A stretch of 64,000 nt of DNA from Bog-756 sp963824645 (GTDB lineage: Bacteria; Actinomycetota; Acidimicrobiia; Acidimicrobiales; RAAP-2), in contig CAWGQC010000010.1 of assembly GCA_963824645.1 (NCBI GenBank), positions 186,001 to 250,000 of the forward strand. Reading direction: 5' to 3'. Each line of letters opens with the position of its first letter. Position 1 is the stretch's first letter. The notes beneath the pieces were generated by a model, which was not told the origin of the DNA, ran no database searches, and was given only the letters and a program-made list of their open reading frames with translations. Shown here one piece after another: positions 1-6,507 of this stretch. The translations under genes were made by a program, and so were the position numbers.

Positions 1-313
1 CGGTGATGGCATCGGCGTCGGCGAAGAGCACGTCGGCGGCCACGCCGTCGGCGTCGAGCTCCTTGTCCCGGATGACCGGGTCGAAAGCGCCCTTCAGCCC
101 TTCGGCGTTGTCCTTCTCCCAGCCCATGATGTAGTCGTAGTTGAAAGCCAGCGCTTCTTCACGGTGGGCCATCCGCTCCGTCAGGTAGTCGTCGAAGGCC
201 GGGAAGTACTTGGGGTCGAGATACCTCCGGTACTCCTCGCAGGCCAGGCCGGCATGCCCGTCGGCCGACACCACGATGTAGCGGTCCGTTCCACTGCCGG
301 GCACGTCCCTCAC
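1..313 (-). CDS. Amidohydrolase (PF04909-type), N-terminal part only
   Basis: About 104 N-terminal residues are visible; the rest lies beyond base 1. The motif YIVVSADGHAG near residue 12 fits the first metal-binding strand of amidohydrolase-2 TIM-barrel enzymes (decarboxylases and hydrolases related to ACMSD). The GTG start at 313 overlaps the TGA of the preceding decarboxylase-like gene in a 4-base GTGA, so the two are probably translated together. The substrate cannot be told from this fragment. Two more enzymes of the same superfamily lie in this window (1265-2430 and 38542-39751). Confidence 0.75.
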   Translation of the reverse strand, partial: MRDVPGSGTDRYIVVSADGHAGLACEEYRRYLDPKYFPAFDDYLTERMAHREEALAFNYDYIMGWEKDNAEGLKGAFDPVIRDKELDADGVAADVLFADADAIT

Positions 314-1089
314 CGCTTCGCTCCCAGAACCGAGAGGTCGTCATAGCGCTGATGCATGTAGGGCTCGAGCCACTCGGCCGGCACCCGGTCCACCACCTCT
401 CCTTGTTGGGACGAGGAGAGTTCGGCGTACTCGAAGGACAACACTCTCCGCACCGGAAAGTCGGCGATGGGGTCGAGGGGGGCGTCCAGCAGCTTGCACT
501 CGCCGCTGACCGGCCGGACCACCCGGGCCACCTCGTGCCGGCGGCAGTAGACGAAGGCCGGGTCGCCCTCCAGGCCGGAGCCGGAGGGGGAGGGTAGGAG
601 CTTGAAGTAGAAATCGAGCTTGTCGATCTCGTAGCCGGGTGCTTCGGGCCCGAGCGACCCCGACACCTCGGCCACCGTCGATCCCATTCGGGCGACGCGG
701 GCATCGAGAGTGTCGCCGTCCACGTCGAGGGACATCTCGGCCATCTTCTTGGGTTCCCCGAAGGTCTCCCGGCCGCCCACCGTGGCCTGCTCGGTGGTCA
801 TGGGCATGAAAAGGGCGTACTCACCCTCAATGTCCCCGTGACGGGCCCGGACCCCGAACCAGCCGGCCCCGAACGGCTTGAGTCCTGTGCCCAGGTCGAC
901 CACGGCGATCCGCAGTCGGGCCGTGGCCACCGAAGGCTCCAGCGGCCGGGGGAGGACCGAGGCGATGGCCTCCGGATCGGTCTCGAACACGACAGTCACC
1001 GCCCGCGACCAGATCGGCGTGGTGGTCGCCTCGACCTCGCGGTTGCGGACCAACTCCGGTGGCCGGGCTCCGTATCGAGTGGTTCCCAT
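310..1089 (-). CDS. Acetoacetate decarboxylase-like protein
   Basis: Predicted 259 aa, close to the length of the acetoacetate decarboxylase family. The motif GEPKKM places adjacent lysines at residues 114-115; in characterised family members the Schiff-base lysine lies in an equivalent PKK motif near residue 115. Many genomic homologues do not decarboxylate acetoacetate but act on other keto-acids, so the substrate is open. I chose the ATG at 1089 because GGGGGAG lies just upstream; a longer in-frame extension to 1146 has no better signal. Its stop overlaps the start of the next amidohydrolase (GTGA), suggesting a two-step degradation unit. Confidence 0.85.
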   Translation of the reverse strand: MGTTRYGARPPELVRNREVEATTTPIWSRAVTVVFETDPEAIASVLPRPLEPSVATARLRIAVVDLGTGLKPFGAGWFGVRARHGDIEGEYALFMPMTTEQATVGGRETFGEPKKMAEMSLDVDGDTLDARVARMGSTVAEVSGSLGPEAPGYEIDKLDFYFKLLPSPSGSGLEGDPAFVYCRRHEVARVVRPVSGECKLLDAPLDPIADFPVRRVLSFEYAELSSSQQGEVVDRVPAEWLEPYMHQRYDDLSVLGAKR

Positions 1090-1161
1090 GGCTCCCCCTT
1101 CCGAGGGCGTACCGGGACGACCTCCACCCCAGTGTGGCACGCACACGCCGGCGGTGCCCCG

Positions 1162-1182
1162 CCACGGGGTGTCACCCGGTGG
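1162..1182. promoter_or_regulatory. 21-bp near-perfect palindrome, operator candidate
   Basis: CCACGGGGTG and CACCCGGTGG face each other around a single T, with one mismatch between the 10-base arms. It lies about 75 bp upstream of the decarboxylase-like start at 1089, a usual place for a dimeric repressor site. No regulator gene sits next to it, so the binding protein is unknown. Confidence 0.4.
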
Positions 1183-1219
1183 GCCCGCCGGGAACGCACA
1201 CGATGTCGCGGGTTCAGGG

Positions 1220-1270
1220 GCTGTACGGGTTTACAGGCTGTACGGGTTTACAGGCTGTACCGGTTTACAG
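1220..1270. repeat. Three tandem 17-bp repeats overlapping a stop codon
   Basis: The unit GCTGTACGGGTTTACAG occurs three times head to tail (1220-1236, 1237-1253, 1254-1270); the third differs by one base. Each unit carries the inverted pair CTGTA/TACAG around a 6-base centre, so each could fold into a small hairpin or bind a dimer. The third copy contains the TAA stop of the minus-strand amidohydrolase ending at 1265. There are no spacers, so this is not a CRISPR array. Confidence 0.8.
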
Positions 1271-2430
1271 GTGGTAGAGACGCGCCGCGTTCTCGCCGAG
1301 GATCTTGCGCTGGACCTCGGTGGTCAATTCGCTCATAGTGTCGGCGGCGGTCTTGAGCGGGTCCGGATAGAGGCACGTCGGATGGGGATAGTCGGTCTCG
1401 AACATGATGTTGTCCTCACCCACGGCGGCAACCACCGTGGGCAGGTTGGTCCGTTCAAACCAGATTGTGGCGTAGATCTGCCGACGGAAGTATTCAGTGG
1501 GCGTCAAAGGCAGCCTGGTCCGCGTCATCGGTGCGTTCTCGCCCATCTCGTAGTCGAGGGCCTCCAGGATGAACGGGATCCAGCCGATGCCACTCTCGAC
1601 CGAGACGATCTTGAGCTCGGGGAAGCGCTCGAGCATGCCCGAACAGATGATGTTCACTATCACCCGGGCGTTGCCGATGAACAACAGCGTCCCCCCGATG
1701 GCCAGTTTGGTGTCATCGTCGTGCGAGTCCCAGGGATAGGTACCGAAGTAGTTCATCGTGGTCAGGCTGGCCCCGATGTGGAAGTGCACGGGAAGTTCGA
1801 GCTCGCTGCAGGCGTCCCACAGCGGGTCCCATGCCGGGCTGGCCAGATCCGGGGCGCCCAGGTCCTGGGTGTCGGACGTCAGGTTGATGCCGCGGAGGCC
1901 GAGGCTCTGGCCCGACGTGCTTCACGGACGCTGGCCTCGATGTCCCAGGCCGGGAGAATGGCCATGGGGAGGAGCCGGTTGCCCGATCCGGCCTGGAGTT
2001 CAGCGTTGAAGTCGTTGAAGATCTGCGTGCACCGCGTCCGGAGGTCGACGTCGCCCACCACCTGGGCCAGTTTCTGGCCACCGAGGCCCACCACCCCCGG
2101 GAAGATGATCTGGGCGTAGATACCGACCTCGTCCAACAGCGCCAACCTGGCCACCGGATCGTAGGCGCCAGGGTGAGCCTGCTCGATCGGCCACTGGTAG
2201 AGGGCTTCGAAGGATCGGCCTTTGACCCCGTCCTGGTCGATGACGCCGCCGGCCCCGGCCCGGCCGATGACCTCGCTCCCTACCACCCAGGTGGCTTCAC
2301 CGTCGACGGGGACGACATGGGGCACCCGGTCCCTGAGCGACGCCGGTGCCCGCTTCGTCCACAGGTCATGGGGTTCGGTGAAATGGGTGTCAGCGTCGAT
2401 GACTCTGACTTGATCGAGGGGGAGAGCCAC
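1265..2430 (-). CDS. Amidohydrolase (PF04909-type), interrupted by a frameshift
   Basis: The two halves of one TIM-barrel amidohydrolase sit in different frames. The N-terminal half (GTG start at 2430) has VIDADTHFTEP, the metal-binding D-x-H type strand. The C-terminal half carries VHFHIGAS and FETDYPHPT, which supply the later His and Asp ligands. The frame changes near 1906-1912, where one base appears to be missing; restoring it gives about 388 aa, normal for the family. A sequencing or assembly indel is more likely than decay because both halves are well conserved. The likely role is hydrolysis or decarboxylation of a ring-cleavage type product; the substrate is unknown. Confidence 0.75.
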
Positions 2431-2607
2431 GGTTGCTCCAGTCTGTGCCCACCCCGAGGATACTGATAGAAGGAGGAGCCGGCACGGGGTGACGCCGACC
2501 TCCGACCTGGCCGCCGGTTCCAGAGGCCGGGCCGCCCAGACTTTCGGCGCCCGGGGTGGATGATCGGTAGCCTGCACAGCCGGTCGCCTTCGCCGAAAGG
2601 ATGCGCC

Positions 2608-3465
2608 ATGGCCAGCTGCACGGTGGACGGGACGACGATCGCCTACGAGCTCATCGGGGACGGTCCGCCGATCGTGCTCACGCCGGGCGGCCGGTTCAGC
2701 AAGGACGTCCCGGGGATCCGCGAGCTGGCCCTCGATCTGGCCGGGCACCATCACCGGGTGCTGATGTGGGACCGTCCCAACACCGGGGCGTCCGACGTGT
2801 GCTTCCGGGGGGCATCGGAGTCGGAGATGCAAGCTGACATGCTGGCCGGCCTCCTGCGGGAGCTGGGCCTGGGCCCGGCGGTCATCTTCGGTGGTTCGGG
2901 CGGAGCCCGGGTTTCGCTGCTGACTGCCTCCCGCCACCCTGATGTGACGGCGAAGCTGGCCCTGGTATGGATTTCCGGCGGCGTCTACGGGCTCCTGCTT
3001 CTGGCTGTGCACTACTGCGGGGAATCGATCCGGGCCGCCTGGGGCGGGGGCATGGAAGCGGTGGTGGCCCTGCCCGAATGGAGTGAGGTCATCGACCGCA
3101 ATCCGGGCAACCGGCAGCGTTTCCTCGATCTCGATCCCCGGGATTTCATCGAAACCCTCGAACGGTGGATGCTGGCCTACTGTCCCGACGGCCAGTCCAC
3201 TGTCCCCGGGCTTCCCGACGCGGTGGCCGCCGAGCTGGCCGTCCCCACTCTGGTCTTCAGGAGTGGCACCACCGATGCCCACCACACCCGGGCCACCTCC
3301 GAGCGGGTAGCCGCCCTCCTTCCGAGAGCTCAACTGGTCGTTCCACCGTGGGGCGACAACGAGTGGAACGAGCGGAGTACGGCGGTCAGGAACGGGTCGG
3401 GCTACCTCTTCGAACGCTGGCCATTGCTGGTGCCTCAACTCATCCGGTTCGTCACCGCGCCATAA
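2608..3465 (+). CDS. Alpha/beta hydrolase
   Basis: 285 aa from the ATG at 2608, preceded by AAAGGA; an upstream in-frame ATG at 2560 lacks a comparable ribosome site. The nucleophile elbow is FGGSGGARV, with the Ser as presumed nucleophile, and MWDRPNTGASD is the typical dipeptide-turn region of hydrolases such as haloalkane or ester hydrolases. GTTDAHHTRATSE could supply the acid. The usual C-terminal GGH histidine motif is not obvious; the corresponding region reads VVPPWGDNEWNE. The substrate is not predictable. The gene is divergent from the amidohydrolase at 2430. Confidence 0.85.
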   Translation: MASCTVDGTTIAYELIGDGPPIVLTPGGRFSKDVPGIRELALDLAGHHHRVLMWDRPNTGASDVCFRGASESEMQADMLAGLLRELGLGPAVIFGGSGGARVSLLTASRHPDVTAKLALVWISGGVYGLLLLAVHYCGESIRAAWGGGMEAVVALPEWSEVIDRNPGNRQRFLDLDPRDFIETLERWMLAYCPDGQSTVPGLPDAVAAELAVPTLVFRSGTTDAHHTRATSERVAALLPRAQLVVPPWGDNEWNERSTAVRNGSGYLFERWPLLVPQLIRFVTAP

Positions 3466-3485
3466 GCAGGCAGGTCTGATCGTAC

Positions 3486-3503
3486 CGTTACGTCCGTTAC
3501 GTC
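3486..3503. repeat. Two tandem copies of a 9-bp repeat
   Basis: CGTTACGTC occurs twice directly adjacent in the 60-bp space between two convergent genes. It is too short to assign a role. Confidence 0.5.
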
Positions 3504-3525
3504 ATGATGGGATTGTGAGGTCGCC

Positions 3526-4707
3526 TCACCAACCCGACGGGCCCGGGCCGAAAAGCTTGAGGGTGTTGTCGCCGTCGTCGACGAACAGGACGCCGCGGCC
3601 GTTCGGAGCCAGCGTGAGGCCGAAGAGATCCCCTCCGGTACCGGCAGGGTCAATTTGAGGCGAGGCCACCTGGCGGCCGAACGGGGTGGTCTCGACGATG
3701 TTCCCATCTCCGGCGTTGACGGTGAGAACGTCGCCGTTGGGGGCCAAAGCCAATCCGAGCGGACCGTTGAGGGCTCCACCCGATGACAGCGTGAACCCGC
3801 CGCCTTGGGCCGGCGCCCACCGCCCCAGGGCGAAGGGGACGACGGCGATCCGGCTGTTCACGGTATCGGCCACGTAGAGCTGGCCCTGGTCTCCCAGGGC
3901 CAGGCCGGTGGGACCGACGACCAGAGCGTCAGGATCGGTGCGCTCGGCGAATCCGCTGGCGATGACGGTCGAACGCACCAGCCGGGGCACGACGTTTCCA
4001 CTCAGGCCGATGTCGAGGCGGACCACCGTGCCCTCGTCGACCGTGGAGGGACTGTGGGCCACGGTGCCGTTGAGGACATTGGAAACGAAGATGGCGGCCC
4101 CGTTGTAACCGCTGATCGAGGTCAGGTCCCAGGGGCCGTTGATGTTGCCGCCCGACCAGGTCTCGACGGGCACGCCGGAGCTGTTCAAGACGATCAGGCA
4201 TCCGGCTTTGGCGGTGGCCGACGTTCCGTCACTGGTCGGCAGGCTCCCGACCACCACCCAGCCTCCCGGGAGAGTGGTGAGTGCAGTGGTGAGACCAACT
4301 CCTCCGGGACAGGCGCCCGGCAGTGACCGGTCGACATGAGCGAAGGTGGTGACCGAACCTGACGGGGTGATCTCCTCAATGGTGGTGCCCGTTCCTTGGA
4401 GATTGGCGGCGTTGTTGAAGTTGCTCACCAGCGTGCTTCCCCTCATCAACCTCCCGATGGTTTGAGGGACCACCGTGATGCCGTAGGGATTGACATCTCC
4501 GTTGGCCGGCACGGTGGAGGCCACGTTGGTGACTTTCGAAAACTGTGACAGAAAGGGGGAGAACCCGAAAGGGGAGGCTCCGGCGACCGCCGGAAGTGCG
4601 AGGGTTCCCATACCCAGACACCCCGCCAGAGCCGCGGTTCGCAGCACCGAACGCCGGGTGCGGCGCCCCGATGTGGGTATGTGCATTTGTGGCAGGTCAC
4701 GAGACAT
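3526..4707 (-). CDS. Secreted NHL-repeat beta-propeller protein (Tat signal)
   Basis: About 393 aa from the ATG at 4707, chosen because GGAGAG lies upstream; ATGs at 4737 and 4686 are weaker. The N-terminus has arginine pairs (RRTRRSVLR, residues 15-23) followed by a hydrophobic stretch and an AGA cleavage-like site near residue 44, fitting a twin-arginine signal. The mature part has repeated blades of the NHL/SMP type, such as GPTGLALGDQGQLYVADTVN and GPLGLALAPNGDVLTVNAGD. Such propellers bind or hydrolyse ligands outside the cytoplasm; no catalytic residues can be assigned. The gene is convergent with the hydrolase upstream. Confidence 0.8.
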   Translation of the reverse strand: MSRDLPQMHIPTSGRRTRRSVLRTAALAGCLGMGTLALPAVAGASPFGFSPFLSQFSKVTNVASTVPANGDVNPYGITVVPQTIGRLMRGSTLVSNFNNAANLQGTGTTIEEITPSGSVTTFAHVDRSLPGACPGGVGLTTALTTLPGGWVVVGSLPTSDGTSATAKAGCLIVLNSSGVPVETWSGGNINGPWDLTSISGYNGAAIFVSNVLNGTVAHSPSTVDEGTVVRLDIGLSGNVVPRLVRSTVIASGFAERTDPDALVVGPTGLALGDQGQLYVADTVNSRIAVVPFALGRWAPAQGGGFTLSSGGALNGPLGLALAPNGDVLTVNAGDGNIVETTPFGRQVASPQIDPAGTGGDLFGLTLAPNGRGVLFVDDGDNTLKLFGPGPSGW

Positions 4708-5195
4708 TGATCGGCTCACTCTCCATTGGGTCCGCATGAGGGAAATTTTCGGCCAATACCTGTGACTACGATCCGACAGGACGGGATGTTCAGCCGATTC
4801 CGACGGTTCCGACCCACGGCGATGTGCACTGAACGAACCGTGAGCGCACCGTGAAATGGGAAGGCCCAGGGTCGGCCCCGCCCCACCCGAGGCGCGGCAG
4901 GTTTTCCTGGGCCCTGGACTGAACAGTGAGCAGTTCCCGTTCGTAGAACACAACGGCGGAACCTGCCTTCGCCGGGTATCGCTCTCAGCCCACCCAACTG
5001 GGGGCGATACCGGCGAGGTCCGACCGATGGCGTCGGCGTGACGCGCCGACCGGCCAAGCTCGAGGAACGGCCCGGTGATCTCCTCCGTCCTCGAGGGCCG
5101 ACTGACCGGGACGAGTTGGCTGGTCAGGGTGAGTGGAGCCCACGGCCATGCCCGAGGGTGTGGTGGCCACCGGCCACCTACGCTACAAAGGAGCG
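4708..5195. other. Divergent intergenic region, 488 bp
   Basis: This separates the secreted propeller gene (minus) from the MFS gene (plus) and should hold both promoters. I see no convincing coding region or RNA gene. Its one clear structure is the inverted repeat at 4969-5016. An AT-richer patch near 4740-4760 (GAAATTTTCGGC) could belong to the promoter of the propeller gene, but no good -35/-10 pair stands out. Confidence 0.5.
4969..5016. promoter_or_regulatory. 13-bp inverted repeat with one bulge
   Basis: TCGCCGGGTATCGC (4969-4982) pairs with GCGATACCGGCGA (5004-5016) with a single bulged G and a loop of about 21 bases. It lies about 180 bp before the MFS start at 5196 and could be an operator or a leader hairpin. 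Confidence 0.45.
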
Positions 5196-6341
5196 GTGAG
5201 TCTCCGTCCCGTCGGTTGGGTCTTCCTCTTGTTCGGCGCCTTCTGGGGCAGCTGGGCAGTGGCCGCCATCGAAGTGGAGCGCGCTCTCGGCCTCTCCAAT
5301 GCCGGATTCGGTCTTCTGCTCTCGGTCGCCTTGGTGGGCGGAGCCTCGTCCAACGCCGTCGGCGGAGCACTGTGCGAACGGTTCGGGACCGGCAGGGTGC
5401 TGGGAGCAGCGCTGGTGGGTTGGGCCTTCCTTCTCTCGTTGGGGTCCGTGGCCCGTGACCCGGTTGCTCTCGGAGCTGTGATCGTGGTCATGGTGGCCAC
5501 CGCCGGCCTGGTCGACGTGGCCATCAACGTGGCGGCCACCGCCGCCCTGGCTGACCAGCCCGGTCAGCTGGTGCGCTTTCACGCCCGGTTCAACATAGGA
5601 GCGGCCGCCGGCGCCGCCCTCATGGGGGTGCTGCTCGGAGTCGGTGCCTCCTGGCGGTGGATGTGGGTGGGGGTGGCGGTGGTCGCCGTCTCCGTGGGAA
5701 CGGTGTGTCACCGGGTGGCACTGCCCGCCACCGAAGGTGGTGATCACGTACCGCTGGGCGGGATGATCGCGCTCCTCCGCCGCGAACGTCTTCTCATGTT
5801 GGCGGGGGCGTTCGCCCTGGCCGCCATGGTCGAGGGCGGGATCGAGCTGTGGGGGGTGTTGTTCCTGCGGACCCAGCTGGCATCGGGCCTTCTGATCGGC
5901 GCCGGGGGGGCTGTCCTCGGGTATTCGGTCGCCGCCGTGGCCCGGTCCACTCTCGGGCCCACCGTGGGCCGCCGGGGCCCCGCCCGCGGCGTGGTCATCG
6001 GCGCCGGCACCGCCGCCATCGGCGTGGCCACACTGGCGACGGCCCATTCGGCCTGGATCGCCGCTCTGGGCCTGATTCTGGCCGCCGGCGGGATCTCCAT
6101 GTGCTGGCCCCTGTTGCTGGCCCAGGTGGGTGCGGGCCGATCCCGCGCCGGTGCCCTGGTCGGGAGCGTCTCGGCCGTCGGCTACCTCGGCATGATCATC
6201 GGGCCGGCAGTGGTGGGATTGGTGGCGGACCTGGTCGGCTTGCGGGCCTCTCTGGGGGTGCTGGCGGCGGCGGCTCTGGTTGTGGCCGTTGTACCGGCCC
6301 GGTCGGAGAAGTCGGCCCGGGCGGTGGCACCGAGCCCCTAG
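5196..6341 (+). CDS. MFS transporter
   Basis: 381 aa, almost entirely hydrophobic, with about 12 predicted membrane segments. The loop after segment 2 has GGALCERFGTGRVLGA, the equivalent of the MFS motif-A loop. The overall look resembles the YbjJ/fucose-permease branch, but the substrate is unknown. I prefer the GTG at 5196 over the upstream ATG at 5133 because AAAGGAG sits directly before it and the protein then begins just ahead of the first membrane segment. Confidence 0.85.
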   Translation: MSLRPVGWVFLLFGAFWGSWAVAAIEVERALGLSNAGFGLLLSVALVGGASSNAVGGALCERFGTGRVLGAALVGWAFLLSLGSVARDPVALGAVIVVMVATAGLVDVAINVAATAALADQPGQLVRFHARFNIGAAAGAALMGVLLGVGASWRWMWVGVAVVAVSVGTVCHRVALPATEGGDHVPLGGMIALLRRERLLMLAGAFALAAMVEGGIELWGVLFLRTQLASGLLIGAGGAVLGYSVAAVARSTLGPTVGRRGPARGVVIGAGTAAIGVATLATAHSAWIAALGLILAAGGISMCWPLLLAQVGAGRSRAGALVGSVSAVGYLGMIIGPAVVGLVADLVGLRASLGVLAAAALVVAVVPARSEKSARAVAPSP

Positions 6342-6436
6342 CGCCGTCCCCGGTGGGCCCCGGCCGACCAAGGCGTGGCCTGCCCCAGTCCGCACACGGT
6401 CCCCGTCGTCACCGGATGGCCGAACTCCCTGATGGC

Positions 6437-6481
6437 AGGCTCGAAGGACAATCGGAGCCTCGGGGGGCGGGCTAAAGCCCG
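6437..6481 (+). promoter_or_regulatory. Two leader hairpins upstream of a GGDEF/EAL gene
   Basis: AGGCTC (6437-6442) pairs with GAGCCT (6455-6460), and CGGGC (6468-6472) pairs with GCCCG (6477-6481) around a TAAA loop. They lie just before the cyclic-di-GMP gene starting at 6508. I compared them with the GEMM cyclic-di-GMP riboswitch consensus and did not find its conserved core, so no riboswitch is claimed. Confidence 0.4.
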
Positions 6482-6507
6482 TCTGCCGATGTGTCGATCC
6501 TCACAGG

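Noticed and set aside
1220..1270. CRISPR array
   Set aside because: Units are tandem with no spacers and no cas gene is near.
4856..5041. 61-codon frame in the 4708-5195 gap
   Set aside because: No ribosome site, no family resemblance and poor coding character.
5178..6395. 405-codon frame opposite the MFS gene
   Set aside because: No domain motif; His/Gly/Arg-rich shadow.
6437..6481. GEMM cyclic-di-GMP riboswitch
   Set aside because: The conserved core of that class is not present; only generic hairpins are seen.
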